Shown here one piece after another: positions 13,019 to 19,607 of a stretch of DNA of 19,607 nucleotides. The position numbers were made by a program, and so were the translations under genes. Source of the stretch: Oscillibacter sp. (GTDB lineage Bacteria; Bacillota; Clostridia; Oscillospirales; Oscillospiraceae); assembly GCA_009773995.1 (NCBI GenBank), contig VSMY01000042.1:1-19607 (forward strand), written 5' to 3'. The notes below the pieces were generated by a model that saw only the letters and a program-made list of their open reading frames with translations, was not told where the DNA came from and searched no databases. The stretch's first letter is position 1, and every line of letters starts with the position of its first letter.

Positions 13019-13096
13019 ATGAGCGCGCTGGAAGTCATCGCACTACTTACGCTCGTGATTGCGGCTATCCAATTAGGTCATAACCTAAAGAAATAA
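13019..13096 (+). CDS. 25-residue single-membrane-span peptide, holin-like type I toxin candidate
   Basis: The product is MSALEVIALLTLVIAAIQ followed by LGHNLKK. Residues about 4-20 form one hydrophobic helix, with a charged tail ending in two lysines. This is the layout of the putative holin-like toxins (Hol_Tox / TxpA-like peptides) of Firmicutes, but I identify it by pattern only. The ribosome site AGAGGTGAGG is strong, yet CCTCTTT (12989-12995) can pair with AAAGAGG (13004-13010), hiding it in a hairpin, a usual trait of type I toxin mRNAs. Codons such as CTA and TTA differ from the GC-rich neighbours. A predicted antisense RNA covers the gene. It is too short for routine gene callers. 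Confidence 0.7.
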   Translation: MSALEVIALLTLVIAAIQLGHNLKK

Positions 13097-13199
13097 CCGC
13101 CCCCCAGTAACAGCAAGAAGCGGCAATTTCTCAAGCTATAAACTTGTAAGACGATTGACCGCCAACCGGCTGCCACCGGCTGACCGCCCTCCTGCCCTT

Positions 13200-13228
13200 A
13201 TTATAGCGAATCCCGCCCCGGCTGTCAA
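13200..13228 (-). promoter_or_regulatory. Perfect consensus promoter driving the antisense RNA
   Basis: On the minus strand: TTGACA (13223-13228), 17 bases, TATAAT (13200-13205). No open reading frame of note follows it leftwards. It lies 31 bases before the plus-strand MBL-fold gene and points away from it. Confidence 0.82.
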
Positions 13229-13262
13229 GGGGCGGCTTGAATACGAAACATGGAGGCGTCCC

Positions 13263-14084
13263 ATGAAAATCGTCACCCTTCTGGAAAACACGTCCCGCCG
13301 TCCCGGCCTCGCCGCCGCCAGGGGGCTCTCCCTCTACGCGGAGACCAAGCGGCGCAGGGTCCTCTTCGACATGGGGCCCGACGCCTCCTTTCTGGACAAC
13401 GCCCGGGCCCTGGGCGTCGACCCTGCCGCCGTGGATACGGCGGTGCTGTCCCACGGCCACTCGGACCACGGCGGGGGCCTGGCGGCCTTCTGCGCCGTCA
13501 ACGGCAAGGCGCGGGTTTACCTCCGCCGGGAGGCCCTGGGGGCCTATTACGCCGTGCTGCCGGGGCAGGAGCCGAACTATATCGGCCTGGCGGAGGGAGC
13601 CCCGGCGGATCGCCTTGCCTTCACCGGGGACCGGGAGGACCTGGGGGACGGGCTGACTCTCTTCTCCGATGTGGAGGACGACAAAACCCTCCGGGCCGTG
13701 GCCCCCAAGCTCCAGGAGAAAACCGGGGCGGGCTTCCGGCCCGACGGCTTCGCCCACGAGCAGCACCTGATCGTGGAGGAGGACGGCAAAGCCGCCCTCC
13801 TGGCCGGGTGCGGGCACTTAGGGATCGTCAACACCCTCCGGGCGGCCAAGCGGCATCTGGGCCGCATGCCCGACGTGGTCTTCGGCGGCTTCCACCTCTT
13901 CGAGCTGGACCCGGAGGCCCCGGAGTCCCAAACGCTCCTCAGCGCCACGGCGGAGGCCATGGCGGAGGGCGATACCATTTATTACACCGGCCACTGTACC
14001 GGGGACTGGGCCTATGAGCGGCTCAAGAAGGCCCTGGGGGACCGCCTCCGGCCCATGGACTGCGGCGCGGCGGCGGAGCTGTAA
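13263..14084 (+). CDS. MBL-fold metallo-hydrolase (COG1237 / DHPS-like)
   Basis: A 273-residue metallo-beta-lactamase-fold protein. The metal motif HGHSDH is at 64-69 (H64, H66, D68, H69), with further candidate ligands in CGH (183-185), FH (H211) and TGHCTG (H244). The FDMGPDASFLDNARALGV opening and the GGFHLF...YTGHCTG end are typical of the COG1237 group, related to the archaeal enzyme that makes ribofuranosyl-aminobenzene phosphate for methanopterin. Bacterial members are of unknown substrate, and that annotation should not be transferred literally. The ATG at 13263 follows GGAGG; the longer frame from 13155 lacks support. mutS starts 26 bases after the stop, so the two are probably co-transcribed. 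Confidence 0.85.
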   Translation: MKIVTLLENTSRRPGLAAARGLSLYAETKRRRVLFDMGPDASFLDNARALGVDPAAVDTAVLSHGHSDHGGGLAAFCAVNGKARVYLRREALGAYYAVLPGQEPNYIGLAEGAPADRLAFTGDREDLGDGLTLFSDVEDDKTLRAVAPKLQEKTGAGFRPDGFAHEQHLIVEEDGKAALLAGCGHLGIVNTLRAAKRHLGRMPDVVFGGFHLFELDPEAPESQTLLSATAEAMAEGDTIYYTGHCTGDWAYERLKKALGDRLRPMDCGAAAEL

Positions 14085-14110
14085 TCGACAGAGAGAAGAG
14101 GAGAGACCCC

Positions 14111-16735
14111 ATGGCAGAGCTGACCCCCATGATGAAGCAGTACCTGGAGATCAAGGAGCAGAACCCGGACTCCATCCTGTTCTTCCGCCTGGGCGATTTT
14201 TACGAGATGTTCGCCGAGGACGCGAAGCTTGCCTCCCGGGAGCTGGACCTGACTCTGACCAGCCGGGACAAGGGAAAGCACTTAAAGCCCGCCGAGGAGC
14301 AGGTCCCCATGTGCGGCATCCCCTACCACGCCAGCGAGAGCTACATTGCCCGGCTCATCGCCAAGGGCTATAAGGTGGCCATCTGCGAGCAGCTGGAGGA
14401 CCCGGCCCTGGCCAAGGGCCTGGTGAAGCGGGACATCATCCGGGTGGTCACCCCCGGCACCGTCACCGACGCGGGCTGCCTGGAGGAGAAGTCCAGCAAT
14501 TTCCTCTGCGCCATTTACGCCGACTCCCGGTCCGCCGGAATCGCCTTCTGCGACGTGACCACCGGCCGGGCTCACCTCACCTCCTTCACCGGGAAGGACC
14601 GGGTAGAGCACATCGTCAACGAGCTAGGCCGCTTCTCCCCCGCCGAGGCGGTGCTCAGCGACGGGGCCTGCTCCGAGGCGGCCCTGGTGTCCGCCCTCCG
14701 GGAGAAATTCCGCTGCCGGGTGGAGAACGCCGGGGAGCGGCGCTTTCTCCTCCCCGAGGCGGAGCGGAGCATCCGCAAGCAGTTCGGGGAGGAGGCGTGG
14801 AACCGCCTCCCGGCGGCGGTACCCGCCGCCGCCATGGCCCTGGGGGGCCTCTTGAGCTACTTATACGAGACCCAGAAAACGGACCTCTCCTACATCAACG
14901 ACCTGGACTACTACGAGCAGGGCCGCTTTATGGAGCTGGACCTGGCGGCGAGGCGGAACCTGGAGCTAACCCAGACCTTGCGGGGCAAGGAGAAGAAGGG
15001 GAGCCTTCTCTGGGTGCTGGACCGGACCCAGACCTCCATGGGGGGCCGGTGCCTCCGGAGCTGGCTGGAGCGGCCGCTGCTGAACGTGGCCGCCATCACC
15101 CGGCGCAGCGGGGCCGTGGCGGCCCTGGTGGAGCGGACCATCGACCGGGAGGAGCTCATCGCCGCCCTCTCGGGCCTGGGGGACATGGAGCGGCTCATCG
15201 GCCGCATCGTCTACGGCTCCGCCGGGGGGCGGGATTTGGCGGCCCTCCGGGGCGCCATCGAGAAGCTGCCGGGCATTAAGAGGCGGCTGGCGGCCTTTCC
15301 CGACCGCCGCCTCCAGGAGCTTTCGGAGGAGCTGGACGTCCTGGAGGACCTGGGAAAGCGCATCGCCGAGACCATCTGCGACGAGCCCCCCTTCTCCGTC
15401 CGGGAGGGGGATTTGATCCGGGACGGCTTCCACCCGGAGGTGGACCGGCTCCGGCACATCCTGAAAAGCGGCAAGGGGGTCATCCCCGAAATGGAGGCCC
15501 GGGAGCGGGAGCGCACGGGCATCCGGACGCTGAAAATCAAATACAACAAGGTCTTCGGCTACACCATCGAGGTCTCCAACAGCTACAAGGGAGAAGTGCC
15601 GGAGACTTACATCCGCAAGCAGACCCTGGCGGGGGCGGAGCGCTACGTCACCCAGGAGCTCAAGGAGCTGGAAAACTCCATCCTCACCGCCTCCGACCGG
15701 GTGACGGCCCTGGAATACGAGCTGTTCACCCAGCTTCGGCAGGAGATTTCCGCCGCCTCCGGCCGGGTTTTGAAGACCGCCGGGGCCGTGGCGGAGGCGG
15801 ACGCCCTGGCGTCCCTGGCCGCCGTGGCGGTGCGGAACGGCTACTGCCGCCCGGACGTGGACGAGTCCGGGGTCATTGAAATCCGGGAGGGCCGCCACCC
15901 GGTGGTGGAGCGGGTCCTCAAGGACAGCCTTTTCGTCCCCAACGACACCTTTCTCGGCGAAAAAGAAAGCCGGGTGGCCATCATCACCGGGCCCAACATG
16001 GCGGGCAAGTCCACCTACATGCGCCAGGTGGCCCTGATTGTGCTCATGGCCCAGATGGGCGGCTTCGTCCCCGCCTCCCGCGCCCGCATCGGCGTGGTGG
16101 ACCGGATTTTCACCCGGGTGGGGGCCAGCGACGACCTCTCCGCCGGGCAGTCCACCTTCATGGTGGAGATGACGGAGGTGGCGGACATCCTCCGCTGCGC
16201 CACGAAGCGCTCCCTTCTGATTCTGGACGAGATCGGCCGGGGCACCTCCACCTTCGACGGCATGAGCATCGCCCGGGCGGTGCTGGAGTACTGCGCGAAC
16301 CCCAAGACCCTGGGGGCCAAGACCCTCTTTGCCACCCACTACCACGAGCTGACGGAGCTGGAGAACTCCCTGCCGGGGACGGTGAACTGCAATATCGCCG
16401 TGAAGGCCCGGGGGGAGGAGATTGTCTTCCTCCGGAAGATCCTCCCCGGCGGGGCGGACCGGAGCTACGGCATCGAGGTGGCCAAGCTGGCGGGCCTGCC
16501 CGACAAGGTCCTCCAGCGGGCCCGGCAGGTGCTGGAGGAGCTGGAAACGGCAAACGGAGTCCGGTACGCCGCCCCCCGGCGGGAGGCGGAACAGGTCTCC
16601 CTGGGCTCCATGAGCGAGGGGGAGGTGCTGGACGCCCTGCGCCGCTGCCAGCCGGACACGCTGACCCCCATCGAGGCCATGGGCCTCCTCTACGAGCTGA
16701 AGCGGAAGCTGGCGCGGGGGGACGGACATGGCTAA
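14111..16735 (+). CDS. mutS: DNA mismatch repair protein MutS
   Basis: An 874-residue MutS of normal length. Domain I carries the mismatch-wedging Phe-x-Glu as GDFYEMF (F30, E32). The core and clamp follow in the middle. The ATPase has Walker A GPNMAGKS at 627-634, a Walker B with DE at 706-707 (LLILDEIGRGTSTFDG), and FATHYHELTELE. The C-terminal end (LSEGEVLDALRR-type segment) is the short helical tail. MutS finds mismatches and loops and recruits MutL in an ATP-dependent way. GAGGAG precedes the ATG. It overlaps the next gene by eight bases, indicating translational coupling. Confidence 0.98.
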   Translation: MAELTPMMKQYLEIKEQNPDSILFFRLGDFYEMFAEDAKLASRELDLTLTSRDKGKHLKPAEEQVPMCGIPYHASESYIARLIAKGYKVAICEQLEDPALAKGLVKRDIIRVVTPGTVTDAGCLEEKSSNFLCAIYADSRSAGIAFCDVTTGRAHLTSFTGKDRVEHIVNELGRFSPAEAVLSDGACSEAALVSALREKFRCRVENAGERRFLLPEAERSIRKQFGEEAWNRLPAAVPAAAMALGGLLSYLYETQKTDLSYINDLDYYEQGRFMELDLAARRNLELTQTLRGKEKKGSLLWVLDRTQTSMGGRCLRSWLERPLLNVAAITRRSGAVAALVERTIDREELIAALSGLGDMERLIGRIVYGSAGGRDLAALRGAIEKLPGIKRRLAAFPDRRLQELSEELDVLEDLGKRIAETICDEPPFSVREGDLIRDGFHPEVDRLRHILKSGKGVIPEMEARERERTGIRTLKIKYNKVFGYTIEVSNSYKGEVPETYIRKQTLAGAERYVTQELKELENSILTASDRVTALEYELFTQLRQEISAASGRVLKTAGAVAEADALASLAAVAVRNGYCRPDVDESGVIEIREGRHPVVERVLKDSLFVPNDTFLGEKESRVAIITGPNMAGKSTYMRQVALIVLMAQMGGFVPASRARIGVVDRIFTRVGASDDLSAGQSTFMVEMTEVADILRCATKRSLLILDEIGRGTSTFDGMSIARAVLEYCANPKTLGAKTLFATHYHELTELENSLPGTVNCNIAVKARGEEIVFLRKILPGGADRSYGIEVAKLAGLPDKVLQRARQVLEELETANGVRYAAPRREAEQVSLGSMSEGEVLDALRRCQPDTLTPIEAMGLLYELKRKLARGDGHG

Positions 16736-17438
16736 GAAAAAACCCGCCGGCGGCCTGACGAACCTGGAGCGCTTCGGGGGCACGATGTTCTTTGCGGTCT
16801 ACCTGCTCCTCCTGCCCCTGGCGGCGGGGCCCGCCCGGCGTCTGGCGGGAGAGCTGCTGGGGCGGCCCGTCTCCGGGGAGCTCTACGGCGCGGCGTACTA
16901 CTACGGCCTCTTCGCCGTCACCGCCGTCCTCTTCCACCATCTCCTGGGGAGGACCACCCGCCGCTTTCTGGACGATCCCGGCCTGGCCCTCAAGACGGCG
17001 GGGGTGGGCATGGTGGCCTATTACGGCCTGGGCGAGCTGGCGGCCCGGCTGGGAAGCGTCTTCGCGGACCGCACCGGAAACCTGAACGACTCCGCCATCA
17101 CCGCCCGGACCGGCAGCGCCCCCCATATGACGCTGCTGATCGTCGTCTTCCTGGCCCCCTTTGTGGAGGAGACGCTGTTTCGCGGCCTGGTCTTCGGCGG
17201 GCTGAAGGAGAAGAGCCGCCTTTTGGCCTACGCCGTCAGCTGCGCCCTCTTCGCCCTGCTCCATGTGTGGCAGTTCGCCCTGGCGAACCGGGACCCGGCC
17301 TATTTTCTGACCATGGTCCAGTACCTCATCCCCGGCCTGGTGCTGGCCTGGGCCTACGACCACTCCGGGACCCTGTGGGCCTCCATTGGCCTCCACGCCG
17401 GGGTCAACGCCCTGTCGGCCCTGGCGGGGTCCGTATAA
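16728..17438 (+). CDS. CPBP-family intramembrane glutamic endopeptidase (CAAX protease-like)
   Basis: A 236-residue integral membrane protein with about six hydrophobic segments. It carries the three CPBP motifs: EETLFR with E147, E148 and R152; FALLHV with H179; and HAGVNAL with H223 and N227. Family members cleave within the membrane or act in peptide export, bacteriocin immunity or protein anchoring; the substrate here is unknown. It starts inside the last codons of mutS (eight-base overlap), so it is expressed with the mismatch repair genes, although no functional link is known. Confidence 0.88.
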   Translation: MAKKKPAGGLTNLERFGGTMFFAVYLLLLPLAAGPARRLAGELLGRPVSGELYGAAYYYGLFAVTAVLFHHLLGRTTRRFLDDPGLALKTAGVGMVAYYGLGELAARLGSVFADRTGNLNDSAITARTGSAPHMTLLIVVFLAPFVEETLFRGLVFGGLKEKSRLLAYAVSCALFALLHVWQFALANRDPAYFLTMVQYLIPGLVLAWAYDHSGTLWASIGLHAGVNALSALAGSV

Positions 17439-17475
17439 ATACAGGGCGCGGCGCGCCTGGGAAAGAAGTTTTGCC

Positions 17476-18387
17476 ATGAGTTTTTTCGACACCCTCTCGG
17501 AGATGCTGGTTCTGCTGTTCGCCATCGGGGCGGGCTTTCTGGCGAACCGCCTGGGAATTCTGGGCGGCGAGACGGACCAGAAAATCTCCAAGCTGCTTTT
17601 GACCATCACCCTGCCCGCCATGATCCTGGGCTCCGTCTCCACGGGGGAGGCCCTGCCGGAGCCCGCGGTGGTGCTGGGGACCCTGGGGGTGGCCGCGGTG
17701 TTTTACGTCCTGGAGCTGGCCTTTGTCCTGGCGCTTCCGCCCCTGCTGGGGGGCACGCCGGGGCAGAAGGGGGTCTGGCGCTACACCCTGGCCTTTCCCA
17801 ACGTGGCCTTTATCGGCTACCCGGTGGTATCGGCCCTCTTTGGGCCGGAGGCCCTGTTTTACGCCGTGATTCTGGTCCTGCCCTTCAACCTGATGACCTT
17901 CACCCTGGGGCCGCTGATGCTCACCGGGGCGAAGCGGTTCAGCCTCCGGCAGATGTTCTCCCCCGGCGTGGTGTGCGCCCTGCTGGCCCTGGTCCTGGCC
18001 CTGGCCAGGCTGCGGCCCCCGGCGGTGATCGGGGAGTCCTTGGACTTCCTGGGGAGCGTGACGGTGCCGCTGTCGCTGCTCTTCGTGGGCTCTCTGCTGG
18101 CGGGGATTCCCCTGGGGCGGATGCTGGCCTCGCCCCGGCTGTGGATTTTGACGGCGGTGCGGCTGCTGGTCCTGCCTGGGGCGCTGTGCTTCCTCCTGCG
18201 GCGGATGGGGACGGATTCCCTCATCCTGGGGGTGGCCGTCACCCAGATGGCCATGCCCGCGGCGGTGAACGGGTCCCTTTTGTGCATGGAGTACGGCGGG
18301 GACGCGGAGTGCATGGCCCAGGTCACCTTCGTCACCACCCTGGCCTCCATCGTCACCATACCCATTCTCGCGGCGCTGCTCTTTTAA
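17476..18387 (+). CDS. AEC-family (auxin efflux carrier-like) transporter
   Basis: A 303-residue membrane protein with about ten hydrophobic segments in the AEC / malonate-transporter arrangement. The N-terminal half begins FFDTLSEMLVLLFAIGAGFL with GILGGETDQKISKLLL, then ITLPAMILGSV; the second half has GESLDFLGSVTVPLSLLFVG and MAMPAAVNGSLLCMEYGGD. These carriers move organic anions or similar small solutes; the direction and substrate cannot be told. The ATG at 17476 starts the conserved region; the ribosome site (GAAAGAAG) is weak, suggesting modest expression. It lies 37 bp after the CPBP gene and 28 bp before mutL, inside the mutS-mutL run. Confidence 0.87.
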   Translation: MSFFDTLSEMLVLLFAIGAGFLANRLGILGGETDQKISKLLLTITLPAMILGSVSTGEALPEPAVVLGTLGVAAVFYVLELAFVLALPPLLGGTPGQKGVWRYTLAFPNVAFIGYPVVSALFGPEALFYAVILVLPFNLMTFTLGPLMLTGAKRFSLRQMFSPGVVCALLALVLALARLRPPAVIGESLDFLGSVTVPLSLLFVGSLLAGIPLGRMLASPRLWILTAVRLLVLPGALCFLLRRMGTDSLILGVAVTQMAMPAAVNGSLLCMEYGGDAECMAQVTFVTTLASIVTIPILAALLF

Positions 18388-18415
18388 GCGCCCGCCCCGG
18401 AAAGGAGGAAGCCCC

Positions 18416-19607
18416 ATGCCCAACATTCAGCAGCTGCCCCCCCATGTGGCGGACCTCATTGCCGCCGGGGAGGTGGTGGAGCGCCCCGCCAGCGTGGTGA
18501 AGGAGCTGGTGGAAAACGCCGTGGACGCCGGAAGCTCCGCCGTGGTGGTGGAGCTCCGCCGGGGCGGCATGGGCCTCATCCGGGTGACGGACAACGGCTG
18601 CGGCATCGCCCCATCTGAGCTGTCCACGGCCTTCCTGCGCCACGCCACCTCGAAGCTCCGAGGGCCGGAGGACCTGGGGAGAATCGGCACCCTGGGCTTC
18701 CGGGGAGAGGCCCTGGCGGCCATCTCCGCCGTCAGCCGGGTGGAGATTCAAACCCGCCGCCGGGAGGACGAAACGGGCGCGGCCCTGCGCCTGGAGGGGG
18801 GCGTCCCCGGCGAGGTGGAGGAGGCCGGAGCCCCGGAGGGCACCACCATCCTGGTCCGGGACCTCTTCTACAATACCCCGGCCAGGCTGAAATTCATGAA
18901 GAAGGACAGCGCCGAGACGGCCGCCGCCGCCGGGCTCATGCAGCACCTGGCCCTGTCCCATCCCGCTATCTCGTTTAAGTTTATCAAGGACGGCCAGGAG
19001 GCCCTCCACACCCCCGGCGACGGGCGGCTGGACTCCGCCGTCTACGCGGCCCTGGGCCGGGACTTCGCCCGGAGCCTTCTCCCCGTGAAGGGGGGCGGGG
19101 ACGGCGTGGAGGTGTCCGGCTTCATCACCCGTCCCCTCCAGGGCCGGGGCTCCCGAGGGATGCAGACCTTCTTCGTCAACGGGCGGTTCATCAAGTCCCA
19201 GCTTCTCACCGCCGCCCTGGAGGAGGGCTACCGGAATCAGATCCTGAAGGGCCGCTTCCCCGGCTGCGTGCTGGCGGTAGAGCTGCCGGTGACGGCGGTG
19301 GACGTGAACGTCCACCCTGCCAAGACCCAAGTGAAATTCGCCCAGGAGAAGGCGGTCTTCGACGCGGTCTACCACACCGTGCTGGACGCCCTGGCGGCGG
19401 AGGGCGGGCCGGTCCCGGCCTCCCCGGTTCACGGGGCGGAGCCGGAGAAGACCGTGCATCCCCGAGGGGACTTTTTCCAATCCATGGACGCCAAGACCTT
19501 CCGGGAGCAGGGGGCGAAGCCCGCCGCCCCGCCGTCCGGGCAAGCGGCCCCCCTGCCCGCCTGGAACACGGAGCGGGGAGGGCCCCGGCTGTCGGACAGC
19601 GTCCCGC
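18416..19607 (+). CDS. mutL: DNA mismatch repair protein MutL, 3' truncated by window end
   Basis: 397 codons of MutL are present, and the frame is still open at the last base. The GHKL ATPase motifs are complete: ELVENAVDAGS (E30, N34, D37), TDNGCGI (59-64 region), ATSKL, GFRGEAL (94-100), then FYNTPARLKFMK. The transducer domain follows with FFVNGRFIKS and VDVNVHPAKTQVKF, and a Pro/Ala-rich linker begins near residue 340. The missing part would hold the C-terminal dimerisation and, in most Firmicutes, the endonuclease site. AAAGGAGG precedes the ATG. MutL couples MutS recognition to strand incision. Confidence 0.97.
   Translation, partial: MPNIQQLPPHVADLIAAGEVVERPASVVKELVENAVDAGSSAVVVELRRGGMGLIRVTDNGCGIAPSELSTAFLRHATSKLRGPEDLGRIGTLGFRGEALAAISAVSRVEIQTRRREDETGAALRLEGGVPGEVEEAGAPEGTTILVRDLFYNTPARLKFMKKDSAETAAAAGLMQHLALSHPAISFKFIKDGQEALHTPGDGRLDSAVYAALGRDFARSLLPVKGGGDGVEVSGFITRPLQGRGSRGMQTFFVNGRFIKSQLLTAALEEGYRNQILKGRFPGCVLAVELPVTAVDVNVHPAKTQVKFAQEKAVFDAVYHTVLDALAAEGGPVPASPVHGAEPEKTVHPRGDFFQSMDAKTFREQGAKPAAPPSGQAAPLPAWNTERGGPRLSDSVP

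Larger units (their letters stand above)
12901..13193 (-). ncRNA. Predicted antisense RNA covering the small membrane-peptide gene
   Basis: A perfect consensus promoter on the minus strand (13200-13228) would start RNA near 13193, and the minus-strand terminator at 12900-12926 would end it. The result is an RNA of about 290 nt complementary to the whole peptide gene at 13019-13096 and its leader. This is the arrangement of type I antitoxin RNAs such as RatA or SR4 in Bacillus. No protein is plausible on this strand. Expression is inferred. Confidence 0.6.

Noticed and set aside
14966..17642. Long minus-strand open frames opposite mutS and the CPBP gene
   Set aside because: Codon shadows in high-GC DNA with no domain; the plus strand is well-supported mutS.
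1..19607. tRNA or rRNA genes
   Set aside because: No CCA-ended cloverleaf, GTTCRANNC T-loop in context, or rRNA core sequence was seen.

Overview
The window reads as a high-GC Firmicute, most likely a gut clostridium of the Oscillospiraceae type (Flavonifractor / Intestinimonas-like). This is an inference from the high GC with strong Shine-Dalgarno sequences, the clostridial MiaB-MutS-MutL neighbourhood, SLH-domain surface proteins, a CBS-containing Mn-dependent pyrophosphatase and sigma-A style promoters. The first 37 bases are not biological. Positions 5-37 match the Illumina Nextera read-1 transposase adapter at 31 of 33 positions, so the window starts at an untrimmed contig end inside an SLH gene.

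Layout. 38-570: C-terminal part of an SLH protein, closed by a terminator. 630-3421 (minus): a sigma-54 cassette with a PAS/AAA+ enhancer-binding activator followed by rpoN. 3441-4580: about 1.1 kb bounded by two ~250-bp inverted repeats, enclosing a divergent XRE-type regulator and a small protein gene that share overlapping promoters and a dyad operator. 4582-6195 (minus): Mn-dependent inorganic pyrophosphatase with CBS domains. 6317-8214: rpsB-tsf with promoter and terminator. 8254-8335: an inverted pair of REP-like repeats. 8341-10263 (minus): a secreted InlB-repeat / SLH protein. 10360-10756: no convincing gene, but a complete minus-strand transcription unit (consensus promoter, about 330 nt, two tandem terminators) that looks like an undescribed ncRNA. 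10928-12340: miaB. 12337-13231: a compact accessory island with a second divergent XRE/small-protein pair, controlled by a consensus promoter with twin operators, followed by a 25-residue membrane peptide fully covered by a predicted antisense RNA (candidate type I toxin-antitoxin). 13263-19607: a plus-strand run of MBL-fold hydrolase, mutS, CPBP-family membrane protease, AEC-family transporter and the first 397 codons of mutL.

How it fits together. The housekeeping content is translation (rpsB, tsf), tRNA modification (miaB), mismatch repair (mutS, mutL) and pyrophosphate removal (ppaC). The rpoN cassette supplies an alternative sigma factor and one activator, but no -24/-12 target promoter was found here. 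The most novel material is between the housekeeping genes: two divergent XRE/small-helical-protein modules whose small proteins share a C-terminal motif, one of them inside long inverted repeats; the type I toxin candidate with antisense RNA; the long ncRNA; and a dispersed GTAGGGGCGG palindrome family. All family assignments come from reading motifs, with no database search.
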